A stretch of 64,000 nucleotides of DNA from Pseudopithomyces maydicus (Eukaryota > Ascomycota > Dothideomycetes > Pleosporales > Didymosphaeriaceae): NCBI GenBank assembly GCA_026873275.1, contig JANTUC010000004.1:186001-250000 (forward strand), given 5' to 3'. The notes under the pieces were generated by a model that saw only the letters and a list, made by a program, of their open reading frames with translations, had not been told where the DNA came from and ran no database searches. This document shows, piece by piece, positions 1 to 10,464 of this stretch. The position numbers and the translations under genes were made by a program. The number at the start of each line of letters is the position of its first letter. Position 1 is the stretch's first letter.

Positions 1-680
1 ATTCGATCGTCTCGCTGGGAGACGGCAGGTTGTATGTGACGAATGACCACAAGTTTCGCGCGCGCGTTGCGCCTATGCTTGCGAAGGTAGAGACGTTCTC
101 GGGATTCCCGGGTGGAACGGTGGTTTATATTGATACTCAGCGCCCGGAAACTGTTAAAGTTGTGGCGAGGGTGCCGTTCGCGAATGGTAGGAAGATTATA
201 TGAAAAGCAGATGCACTGAGCTGACGTTGTGTAGGTATTGCTGCACTCAATGACACGACGCTGGCTGTAGCATCATCGTCCAAACCCGGAGTATATCTCT
301 ACGACATGGAATCTAACCACGATCTCAAGTTTAAGCGCGTAGTTCGCACAGAAACGGCTGTCGACAACCTAAGTGTTGATTCTGCAGGCACCTTGTTACT
401 AGCTGGTCATCCTTCAGCTCTGGAACTGATGAAAGTTAGCAAGGGGAGGCCATCTTGTAACCCGGGGAGTGAGATCCAAGCTGAGCGTGATGCCTGCGAG
501 TGCAAAGCTCCGAGCTGGACGGCACAGTGGACGGAGAAAGAGGGATTGAAGACGCTATACAAGGGGTATGATTTCTGTACTAGCTCTACAATGGTGAGAG
601 ATGCTGAGAGGGGGTGGGGGATGATCACTGGGTTGTATGATAGGGGTGTGATGATTTTTAGGGAGGCGAGGAAACTATAG
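1..680 (+). CDS. Paraoxonase/arylesterase-family beta-propeller protein, C-terminal part
   Basis: This is the last 209 codons of a gene whose 5' end lies outside the window. Exons are 3-186 and 235-680, separated by a 48-bp GT-AG intron (187-234) that restores a continuous frame. Paraoxonase-type landmarks are visible in order: VTNDH, FANGIA, VDNLSVD and a GHP motif. They match the calcium-dependent PON/SMP-30-like six-bladed propeller that hydrolyses lactones and aryl esters. The family is known to be usually secreted or membrane-anchored, but the N-terminus that would show this is missing. The end is a normal stop with no truncation. Substrate cannot be inferred; lactonase activity is the general family expectation. 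Confidence 0.8.
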
Positions 681-1436
681 TTCATACGGAGAGAGAGAAA
701 AAGTAGATGGTTGAAGTGGGTATATATAGAGTAGGAATATACATGACCCCAGCATAGTCATGAAATCCAAGACGTCTTTCATCGAATCGAATTGATCACT
801 GCAAGACAAAATAAAACAAAACTTTTGTGGCCTGTTGAACGAATTTGACACACTTTTGGTCATGAAAAACTTTGCGTAATATCGTATTCATACTGTTCAC
901 TGTGCTAACATACATTTAATTCGCTGACCCGCTTCTAAAATTCGTGGGCTTGTATGATTAAGGGTTTCGTAGACAGAAAGTGTGGGAGGAGAAGGGGTAG
1001 GGGTCGTGGAGACCGCGATGACGAGAGACGAGATATTGTTTGAAGAATCGGGTGGGTGGCTACACTGCTCCGTTCTGAGTTTAAATTTCGCTGTTACGAT
1101 GAAACAGTCAGTTAGTCGCGATCATCGAAATGGCAAGTGTAATGATGGAGTAGTGGTAGTTGCGAGAGGTGGATGTGAGGAAGGGGCGAGTGGTAGAAGG
1201 GTAGGGTAAATGTTTGTGTGTAGTATTCGTCGGGAATTGATCCCAGCAGTGATGTTAAATCACGATATTCCGTCCTACATAGAAGTGCATCTATTGAAGA
1301 GATCCATAGAAAGGCCATATATCGACCCTGACAATATGCGACCCACGCAAACCAGCAGCATGTTTAAAACAGCTCATCTCTCACAATACTAACGCATGTT
1401 AAAGCGCACCTTGGAGACACCCAATACCCCATTCCG
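681..1436. other. Convergent intergenic region, no gene seen
   Basis: Lies between the 3' ends of the paraoxonase-like gene (+) and the folylpolyglutamate synthase gene (-). Only short overlapping ORFs without family resemblance; presumably both 3' UTRs. Confidence 0.5.
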
Positions 1437-3079
1437 TCAGTTCATCGGATGCGTCTCGAGCATCTCAAGCGCCCCGCCAACGAGATGCAAACTCCCCGTA
1501 ATAAGCACCATAACCTTTGTATCTGCACCCTCTTGCTCCACCCACTCAGCAGCAGTCTGCCTAGCCGTGTTAACAGCCTCTTCAATCGTCTTCAGCACCT
1601 TCACATCAGCCGTGCTGTCGATCTCAGACCATGTCTTGGCGAGTGCTTTCTGCACGGCTAGTGAGTCGACATCTTGCTGGTTGGTGTTGATGGAGACGAG
1701 ATCGGGCTTGTAGCCTTCGCTGAAGGTCTGGTTTGTAGTGAAGATGACGTGTGTGAAGGGGGAGGTGGAACCGGAGGTGATGCCTGCTTGTAGCGCGGTG
1801 TACAGGGCTTTGGCGAGCGCGCTCGCATCTCGTGTCTGTTGGTTAAAAATGAGGATGCGCGGTACTGTCTTGGTGGGTGCCGAGGCTGCGTTGGCGGTGG
1901 CCATTTGCTCGGCGAACCATTGTCCGGTCACTTCGATGCTTTCCAGTGTGTGGCCTCCGTCTATGTGCCAGGCGACGTTCTTCTCTTTTCGGACCTCGCA
2001 TCGGCCGGGCCACCTTACCTCTTCTAATCCTTTGATGAATTCAGGAGGTAGTTGTATGTGTGGGGTCACCGTAGGATCGGGTACAGATGTGTGTCCGAGC
2101 GAGCGAAGATGTGCAGCTGCTGCAGCAATGGCGACCGAAGCATTGATCTTCTGGAAGGCAGCAGAGAGACCAAGCTTGACCTTGTTGCTGGCAAGATCTG
2201 GGTGTACATCGATGACATGTAATTGCGTATTTCTTTCCTTTGCGCGCTCATGCAGTACGGTGATGGCCTCCTCCTTTTGTGGTGCGGAAAACGCAACGGT
2301 TCCGGGCTTGAAGATACCCGCTTTGTGCCATGCGATCTCAGGAAGCGTGGAGCCCAACATGGCCGTATGATCGATGCCCAAGCTAGTCACCGCCGTGACG
2401 GAGGGCTTCAGGATGATGTTGGTACTGTCGTACTCTCCACCAATACCGCATTCTATGACGGCAGTGTCCACACCCTCTTCCAAGTATGCGTGCAATGCAG
2501 TGAGCGTAAGGTAACGGAAGTATACGGGCTTCGTAGGCACGCCATCCGGGGTATTCTCTGCATCGGCGGCGGCTTCCAACCTGTCCCACACTTGGAAGAA
2601 ATACTTGGCAAATAAATCCTCAGATATGGGCTCGTTGTTGATCTGTATCCTCTCGCGTACGGATCGAAGATGCGGAGAAGTGTATAGGCCTATCTTAGAG
2701 GGCTTTGTGGTGGAATCGGTGGAGGAGGCGGCGTATTGGGCCAGTATCGAGGAGATGAAAGCGCTCGTTGAGCCCTTGCCTTTGGTTCCGGCGATGTGTA
2801 TGGGTCTCAAGCGGTCAAAGTTGGCTGGCTTTCCCACAGTCAGCTGCTGTCCGTGGTAGATGGAGACGGGAGCCGCACACCTCGTATCCAATTTTGCGAC
2901 ACCACTCTATCATTTCAGGGATGGCCTGCTGGTTCATGCCCTTCCCCGACTTGCGGATGGCGTCCACGATGGAGAAATTGGACTGCAGCGTATTGAGCGC
3001 CTGTACGGCGGCCTACGGGCAATCAGTCGCGCTCTGGTCAAGGGCTGTCGCAGCTTACAGCATAGTCGCGCTTCGCCAT
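1437..3079 (-). CDS. Folylpolyglutamate synthase
   Basis: Three exons on the minus strand: 3079-3059, 3012-2881 and 2828-1437, giving 514 residues. The introns (3013-3058 and 2829-2880) are GT-AG and both needed for frame. The enzyme adds glutamates to tetrahydrofolate, retaining folates in cytosol and mitochondria for one-carbon metabolism and methionine synthesis (MET7 in yeast). Visible signatures: an N-terminal ALNTLQSNF segment, GTKGKGS (ATP-binding P-loop) about residue 66, SPHLRSVRERI, and GIDHTAMLG. Length fits the fungal family (500-550). The chosen ATG sits in a good context (CACCATGG). A stretch further upstream could encode a basic leader, but I found no splice joining it in frame, so a mitochondrial isoform is not supported here. 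Confidence 0.92.
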
Positions 3080-4615
3080 GGTGGGAAAACTGTGGTGTGA
3101 GCGGACAATTGGAGTGACTCTGCGTGGGTACAGCTGCCTTACAACCTTCGACATTAGGGCATGGCTGATTGCTTCTCTGCAGTTGTTGCTGCAGTCTTGA
3201 ACCTTTCTGGGTAGCCGCCGATAACCGGGCCACTAAACGCACGACCCCTCGATGACTTCAACACGCCAGGAGGGGTGCTTCTCTATATCTACTGCACATC
3301 TACTCCATCGACAGATCTAACGCACCACGGCAATCGTCTGGCGACAATTCTGGATGTTGGTGTACAATTCGCCTTCCAACCATCCCCGCTATCGTCCTCG
3401 GGCACCGATTGTCTCGTACCCACTGCGAGCTCGGAAAGGACCGACCATCACATATTGATTCGCATCCACGTGTTCCGCTGTCGCTAATTTTACCTACTCC
3501 AGGAACAGACGGAACATATAGCAAACCCAGCAATATGTTTGTCTGTTTCTTTCGAATGCATTGAGTTGGATGTAAACGGGTGTATGGAGCCGACATTCCG
3601 ACACGCGAACGTGTCTGCGACAAGTACGAGTACCAAGTGCGGAGGCTTCTCCGCTTGTAGAGCATAGCCTTCGGTCTCTTCGTGTCTCGCTCAGGAGATG
3701 GCCAAGTTCTTCCGTGTAGGGAACTAGCTGTCGGATCTCGCTGATTCCATGCATCTATCAATCGCAAGTCGGAGGACGCTACTAAATATACTGTGCACGG
3801 CTCTTCAGTCAACTCTTCAAAGAGGAACGGCTAACAGCTGCTGTCACTACCAAACAGGAAAGACAACAGTACGCCCTTCGGACCCGCCAAACTCGTGGAG
3901 TTTGATGGCACGTACGATTGCGCGTCAGCGGACCTCTGACGTCCCCGTCCCGCCTTGTCCCTGATCACCGGCAGGCCATCTGCATGTTGCGCGTATGCAC
4001 AGCCGCCAAGTCGAAAACGACCATCGCTACATAGATAGATCAAATCTGGTAAAATCCTTGCAATAGACCGGGCGATCCATACCGATCTTGTCTATTGGAG
4101 ACTGGAGCGGCAGGTGTCGTGAGCGCCCCACACAAATGGTCTCTGGGTGCGACCTTCAGAGTCGCACGCATGGGAAACGCGTTTCAAGACGGCAATCCAG
4201 CACATTTCCACTTTCATAACAGGCGCTCCCCTCGCAAACCCTCGCGAACCCTCTTGCCCCTCTTTTGACATTTTGTTAGTATGCAAGCATTGACTGCAAC
4301 CACACTGTGCTGACCACTTCATGGTCGTCATGGGGCTGGGACGAATTACATCCATCTCTGGCAGATGTCCCTTGCACAAGGCGAAGTCAAAGCTGGTCTT
4401 GCAGGTCGCTCTTTTTATCTCATACAGCCATAGACGCTAAGTCGAGCGCTATTCAGATCTTTCAAATCTCTTTGTTTGCATACCACCATACCCTGGCGCA
4501 CAGCAGTGGTGATCCTTCTTTACTACTTCGCTTCTCTGTATACGGCTGCCGGAGCATTCGTCAACCACGTTTTTGTCTATACTTGTTTCTAATTTCTAAA
4601 TCACCAATCGGAACG
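3080..4615. other. Divergent intergenic region, no convincing gene
   Basis: Divergent promoter region between FPGS (-) and the secreted-protein gene (+). An open stretch of 170 codons on the minus strand (3300-3812) has no recognisable composition or motif and is probably chance. No RNA gene seen. Confidence 0.4.
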
Positions 4616-5391
4616 ATGCTTTCTTTCTCTTTCGTTACAATTGTTACTCTGTATTTGTCTTGTCTTCTGCCCAACGTCCTACTTGCTCTGCCTACGGCTC
4701 GTTACGACCATACCCTTGCAACACTCCCGGCTCACGATCGATCCAACCATGCTCAAGAGAAAGGAGACACCAAACCATATACACATCGGCTACACCGTCG
4801 GGGCCTTGCTGGCGCAGTTTGTACGTAACCAACGGGCATACAGTGGACATGTTTGTCGCCTTTCAAACACGAAACTGAGTGCTTTTTCCTTCCCTTCAGA
4901 CTTAACTGACTTCTCCCGTCGATCAAGATATCTGCACCGCCGACAACTTCCGCGGTGCCTGCGCTTGGACCGCCCCCAATGATCGCTGCCACATTGCCGG
5001 CACAGGCAACAACTCGGCACGCTCTATCGGTCCTGACGAAGACGGCTTCTGCGTTCTCTTCGAAACAGCCACCTGCACCGGCAAGCAAATCGAAACACTT
5101 CGGTTTCCGGGCAAGGCAACCAACATGCCAACTTTCATGAGTCTGAAGTGCTTTGCGGATAGGCCCCCAGATCCAAATCCGAATGCGAATGCAACACTTG
5201 GAGGGAACAATGGGACGAGAACAGGCGCAAGAGTTTCACAGTCGATTGCGTTGATGAGCGATGCGGATCCGAGATTGGCGGGAGGTGTGGGGAGTATGGA
5301 GAGGAAGAAGTTGGGGAAGATTATGGAGCAGATGGAGAAGGATGGGTTCAAGCAGGGAATGATAGGGCTGAAGAAGGGGCACTATTATTGA
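4616..5391 (+). CDS. Small secreted protein, unknown function
   Basis: Two exons, 4616-4820 and 4928-5391, joined across a 107-bp intron with a GTACGT donor; 222 residues. The N-terminus (MLSFSFVTIVTLYLSCLLP) is a clear signal peptide ending near a Leu-Ala-Leu-Pro stretch, so secretion is likely. The middle holds the cysteines (ICTADNF, GACAW, DRCHI, GFCVLF, ATCTG, LKCFA), which could form three disulphides. The C-terminal third is polar and cysteine-free, ending in charged Met-Glu-Lys-rich helical sequence. I do not recognise a family. It resembles small secreted cysteine-containing proteins common in plant-associated fungi; a role in host interaction is only inference. Confidence 0.7.
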
Positions 5392-5430
5392 AAATTCAAG
5401 AGTACAGTTCTTGCTTGGAGTTTTGGGATA

Positions 5431-5468
5431 TGCTGTATGCTGTATGCTGTATGCTGTATGCTGTATGA
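5431..5468. repeat. 7-bp tandem repeat (TGCTGTA)n
   Basis: About five perfect copies of a 7-bp unit lie 40 bp after the stop codon of the secreted-protein gene, in its probable 3' UTR. Confidence 0.9.
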
Positions 5469-5852
5469 TGAGTGATGTGTATATTATATGGCGGTTAAGG
5501 GATGGGGTACTGAGGAGAAGACGATTGATTAGACAAAGGACCTCCTCGAATAGATGGCAATTTGTTGACACATGATTGTCTTATCACTAGCATCAAATGA
5601 GGGTGTGAACATTCACTCTAGTAACCGCTTCAAATCCATATCATGCCCAGCAGCATGCAGAAAACCCACTAGCTGGACATCTTTGCTTGGTTTAAAAGAT
5701 CTCCAAAATTCGAGTGCATTGGGCAGGCGCCCGGGCGCGAAGCACAGCACGTGATCGGAGTTGCACATGCATCATTGGTCCACAAAAAAGTTGCCAGCCT
5801 CCTCTTCTTGTACCTGGCGATCCCTGCACACCACATTTGAACATCAACCACC
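5469..5852. other. Intergenic, promoter side of the JIP5 gene
   Basis: No gene seen. Contains the 5' leader of the downstream WD40 gene. Confidence 0.4.
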
Positions 5853-7178
5853 ATGTTTCAGAACATTTGTGCGATCCCTTTGGATCACGACCTGTTTACT
5901 CAGGCGATTCATCCAGAAGAGCCAATTGTGTCTGTGGGCCTTTCCTCAGGTCATGTCCAGACGTACCGCTTGCCCGCAGGCGCAAGCGACGATAGCGACG
6001 GCGACGAGACATTAGCCTCAGAAAATGGCTTCGGACACATTGAGACGGCCTGGAAAACACGGCGGCACAAGGGCAGCTGTCGCGCGCTGGCGTATGCCGT
6101 CGATGGCGCACAGCTGTATTCAGCGGGAACGGATGGCATTGTCAAAGCTGCGGATGCGATGACGGGGAACGTTGTTGCAAAAATTGCTGTCCCGTTTGAC
6201 CCGTAGGTTGTGCGCAAATCGTTCTAGAAAAATTGCTAACATTGTGTCTACAGAGCTACCAACAACATCGACGCGCCCTCTCTCGTCCATGCGCTTTCGC
6301 CGCAAACCCTTCTTCTCGGAACAGATTCCTCGGCGCTCCATCTTTATGACCTTCGTGCGCTCGGTCCGAAGACCTTCGCCAAACCTGAACAAACGCATCA
6401 CCCCCACGACGACTACATCTCGTCCCTCACACCGCTGCCACCGAGCGCCGAAAGCACGAGTGGATTCAGCAAGCAATGGGTTAGCACGGGAGGTACTACT
6501 CTGGCTGTGACGGATCTTAGGCGAGGCGTCATGGTGCGAAGCGAAGATCAGGAAGAGGAGCTGCTTTGCTCGGTCATGGTGTCTGGATTGTCGAAGAAGG
6601 GCTCCAGCGTGGGTGAAAAGGTCATAGTGGGAGGCGGCAATGGTGTTCTTACTCTTTGGGAGCGAGGAGTATGGGATGACCAAGATGAGCGCATCACTGT
6701 GGACAAATCATCGGGCGGCGGGGAGAGTCTGGATACCATGGCGTTGCTACCTCAGGGTGTGGGCCCCGGCGGCAAAGTAGTGGTCGTGGGCTTGGGCAAC
6801 GGAGCACTGCGCTTTGTCAAGATTGGATCCAACCAGGTCATTGCTGAGCTCTCGCATGATGAGCTTGAAAAGGAAGCTGTTGTTGGTCTTGGCTTCGATG
6901 CTACGGGCAGGATGGTCAGTGGTGGTGGCAAGACTGTCAAGATCTGGGGCGAGCCGGGTGTATATGGAGTAGCTGAGGAGAGTGAAGAGGAGGAGGCCGA
7001 GGATGGCGTTCCAGGGACGAAACACTCCCGGGGTAGCGATTCCGAGGACAGTGACGAAGAAATGGGCGACAGCAGCGAGGACGAGAGACCTTCGCAGAAG
7101 CGGAAGAAGAGGAAGAAGGGCAAGGGTGGCAAGCAGCAACAAAACCATGGCATTATGGGCTTCTCCGGGCTGGATTGA
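5853..7178 (+). CDS. JIP5: WD40-repeat protein JIP5 (WDR55-like), ribosome biogenesis
   Basis: Exons 5853-6202 and 6254-7178 with a 51-bp GT-AG intron; 424 residues. The protein begins MFQNICAIPLDHDLFTQ and runs through degenerate WD repeats (for example YSAGTDGIVKAAD, LLLGTDSSALHLYDLR, VIVGGGNGVLTLWERG, VVGLGNGALRFVKIG, MVSGGGKTVKIWGE). It closes with an acidic patch (EESEEEEAEDG, SEDSDEEMGDSSEDE) followed by a basic tail (KRKKRKKGKGGK), typical of nucleolar proteins. JIP5/WDR55 is known to act in nuclear rRNA processing and 60S assembly. Length and order of parts fit fungal JIP5. The ATG has a good context (CACCATGT). Confidence 0.9.
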
Positions 7179-8092
7179 GGGAAATGATCATATTCTTTAG
7201 CTGCAATGTCCGTTCGTCGCGTGAAAAGCTTATCTGCGAGGTTGGGCATCGAGGCGACAACATCAAGAGATATCGGAATGCAGGATAGGACATCTGATCA
7301 ATGGTCTGCCCAGCGATGCTAATGCTCTTTCAATCTTGGAGGCTGAATCTGAAATACGGGTATCCGGTAGCAACATCCTCAACCCTCAGCATACAAAGCC
7401 TAGGCAATGCACAACAACGTCAGCTCCCTCCAGACTTAGTATAGACCTCTTCCAAAAAAGTTTATCAATATCACAAGTCCAATGACACCCCATCGTATCT
7501 TCCTCGCATCCCCCAACCCACGGCAACAACCTCCGCCCATCCCCGTACCCAGCCTCCTTCTTCCTCGGCACGCCCACTCACTATTTCTCGGCCATTTAAA
7601 CAATCCCTCGTGCACCCCATGCCACGTTCCGCGGCGACCCCCAAGCCTCCAGGTTTCGCGTTCGCCGCAATCTATTTCCGACACGAGATTGGCTGCTCGC
7701 GCCTTCGCTTACCGCCCCAAGAACATTCTGTGGGGTCTTAATCTTGCTTAATCTAACGTTGTAGCAGTCGAGCCTAGGCGGACCGCAAGCTCCGCTTCGA
7801 AACGGGGCTCGAGTTGTATAAGGGGTGGGATGGCGTTATGATGCTTATGCGGGTCGACGTCGTGGTTGGTGGATGCAGTGGAAATGCTCCGATTGCTGGG
7901 ATCGGTAGGTGAGGTAAGTGTATAGTGCTATATACATAGTAGGGTTGTGGGGTGCAGGAACCGGCGTGTCTGGGATTTCGAGTCGTATGGAGTGGAAGGT
8001 GAGCCGGTGGTCTTTGTGTTTATATATAAGGGCCGGATGCTTCTCTGTGGGGAGGGTAGAAAGCAGTTACCGTCTCGATCATCACCCCCAAA
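7179..8092. other. Intergenic region upstream of the AA9 gene
   Basis: No supported gene. Short ORFs around 7386-7751 on both strands overlap each other and look like chance. The right end carries the AA9 promoter. Confidence 0.4.
8021..8030 (+). promoter_or_regulatory. TATA box of the AA9 gene
   Basis: TATATATAAG lies 63 bp upstream of the AA9 ATG, the usual distance for a strongly regulated secreted enzyme gene. Confidence 0.6.
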
Positions 8093-8960
8093 ATGAAGCT
8101 TTCCACATCCCTCGCCCTGGCCGCGGCCGCCTCCACTGCCTCCGCGCACACCATCTTCGTCTCGTTGAACAACGGTGCTGTCGGTGACGGCGTGCGAGTC
8201 GTCTCTTACGATGGTGTACGTCCCCCTCACCCACCTCTTCCCCACACCCCCTAACAAATATCCAGCCCATCCAAGACGTCTCCTCCTCCGACATCGCCTG
8301 CAACGGTGGCCCCAACGGCGCCGTCCAGAAGACCAACACCGTCATCAACGTCCAGGCCGGATCCACCGCAAAGCTCACCTGGCGCCACACCCTGACCTCG
8401 GGCTCCAACGATGTCATCGATGCTTCGCACAAGGGCCCCGTCATGGCCTACCTCAAGAAGGTCTCGGACGCAAAGACTGATTCTGGTGTTGGCTGTACGT
8501 ATCCTGCCTTCCCTCTACGTATGCATAAAACATCCGCTAACATCACACGACCACAGCGGGCTGGTTCAAGATCGCACAAGACGGCCTCGGCTCAGACGGC
8601 AAATGGGGTGTAGACCGCCTGATCGCAAACGGCGGCGTGCAAACCATCACGATCCCGCAGTGCATCGCGCCAGGACAGTACCTGCTCCGTGGTGAGCTGA
8701 TTGCGCTGCACGCTGCGTCGAGCAGTGGAGGTGCCCAATTTTACATGGTAAGAAGGTGATACAAAGGAGATGATGCCTGATGTGCTAACGTGCGGTAGGA
8801 ATGTGCTCAGATTAACGTGCAAGGTGGATCTGCGAGCAAGACGCCGGCGACGGTCAGCCTGCCCGGCGCGTACAAGTCGAGTGACCCGGGAATTACGTAC
8901 AACTTGTACAATGGGCAGACGACGTACACTGCTCCTGGACCTTCGGTGTTCACGTGCTAG
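8093..8960 (+). CDS. AA9 lytic polysaccharide monooxygenase (former GH61)
   Basis: Four exons, 8093-8215, 8266-8494, 8557-8747 and 8799-8960, give 234 residues. AA9 enzymes are secreted copper enzymes that oxidatively cleave cellulose and related glucans. The signal peptide (residues 1-18) ends exactly before His19, which becomes the N-terminal copper-brace ligand. The second His is His96 in DASHKGP; His169, Gln178 and axial Tyr180 (GAQFYMEC) complete the active-site set. Two disulphides are likely (C53/C183-type pairing and the C-terminal Cys). There is no linker or cellulose-binding module, so this is a single-domain LPMO. All splice sites are canonical and each keeps the conserved sequence contiguous. 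Confidence 0.95.
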
Positions 8961-9589
8961 ATGGTGGGGAAGAGGATGTAGCGTTCTTGTAAACAGCTCA
9001 CGATTTGGGCAAGATGAAGAAGAAGATAGTGTTCTTGTAAATAATTCAAAATGTTTAGTCCACCATAATGCTGAAGCTCTTGCTCTGACGTGTTGGTCCG
9101 GGGTGAAACATTCGAGGACAAGTTTCGACGTATCATCTTGAACAGGGTATTATGGCCCAACGGTGAATTCTTCGTGCCTAGCAGTATCGAGTTCCTCCGG
9201 GCAGCTGACAACATGCGTATTACTTGGAGCGGAGCCTGCTTTAGTAAAAGGATGGATACTTTCAACCTAGGAATAATCTTTTGGCCAGATGTACACACGC
9301 TTGCTGCGTCGCTCCTTCCAGTGTTTACTACCATCATCATCATGGAAGGAGCGAGTAGTACAATCTCCTAGCGCGGGCGTGGAAATTTGCACATCGCTTT
9401 GGGCGCCGACGTACCTACTGCGCATTGCAAACGCTTCTAGGGTCCACAGTAGGAAGCCTTTTACCTTGAGGTACAAATACTTTGCAAATGGCGGGTTATC
9501 CTCAGCTCAACAATACCAAAGTCAAGCGGCCAACATCATAACGCACCTGTGCAAAGATAGCCTTGATTGAATCCCCAGCTGTAGCAATC
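8961..9589. other. Intergenic, no gene seen
   Basis: 3' flank of the AA9 gene and promoter of the next secreted-protein gene. Short overlapping ORFs only. Confidence 0.4.
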
Positions 9590-10464
9590 ATGAGGCTGTC
9601 TCTCATTGTCTTGCAGAGCTTATTGGCGGCATTCGCTTTGGGAAGTAAGTTACTCACCCATTGGACGATCGCTTTGCACAATTTTGCCTCTGAAAACAGT
9701 CCATAACATATTCCAGCGCCCCTGGAGAAGTCCCACGCCGGTAGGGTATCTGCAAGGTGGGAATGCGAGGAGCTAGACAAATGCAACCGTGAGTATCACA
9801 GAAGCTTGAATGTCTTCACTAACTAATGCAAAGTCCCGCAAGATATCGCGTTGAAAGAAACCCAACAGAAGCCAACTGTGGAGCTTCGTGATCCTCTCGC
9901 CCAGCACCATGATACTCTGGAACGACCAGACAAATGCGATAAATGCGATGAGCACTACGTGCACTGCCGAAATGTAAGATTACAGTCATAGGCAAGGTTG
10001 AAGCTGACACTCCTGTAGTCTGAGTACTGCTGGAACAATCCACTTGACTGCGTTACTCATTGCAAAATCGACACGTGCGATTACGAGGATGTGAGCTGCG
10101 AACCCGATCTATAAGCACTAGAGCAGAGTGTTAATATATATTTCAGTGCTACAAGTGCGGCTGGACCGAGTGCTCCCACAAAACCCACCAGCCGGACGAA
10201 AACAAGGGCCGCACCATCCAGCGCCGCGGCCCATTGGAGCAGCATCCCGACCATGATCCTTCAGTCTTTCTTACCAACCTGGAACGTAGCATGGAGACTC
10301 GTGCGGACTGCAACTCTTGTAGAGAACATTACGAATGGTGTATCAATGCATGCGGCTCATGGTGGACAAGTGATAAACCGAAGGAGTGTTATTGGTACTG
10401 TGAGGTTGATACATGCAAGTACCAGGACTGCAAGACGACATGTCTTACTTGGTACAAATGCTAA
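9590..10464 (+). CDS. Secreted protein with a duplicated cysteine motif
   Basis: Five exons (9590-9644, 9717-9788, 9834-9973, 10019-10090, 10147-10464) give 218 residues. A signal peptide (MRLSLIVLQSLLAAFALG) is followed by two copies of one cysteine pattern. Copy 1 covers residues 77-117: CDKC, HYVHC, C93, C100, C104, IDTC, YEDC, C117. Copy 2 covers residues 168-212: CNSC, HYEWC, C182, C194, C198, VDTC, YQDC, C212. Between them is a dibasic IQRR site (residue 140), a plausible Kex2 cut that would release two cysteine-rich domains. Each domain has about eight cysteines, suggesting compact disulphide-stabilised folds. I recognise no named family. The features fit an apoplastic effector or antimicrobial protein, which is inference. 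Confidence 0.75.

Noticed and set aside
3059..3242. Upstream mitochondrial leader for folylpolyglutamate synthase
   Set aside because: An Arg/Gln-rich open stretch upstream starts MRLVARLSAATQ, but it is in another frame and no GT-AG pair I could find joins it correctly to the main ATG.
3300..3812. 170-codon ORF on the minus strand
   Set aside because: No recognisable composition, domain or splice context; probably open by chance.
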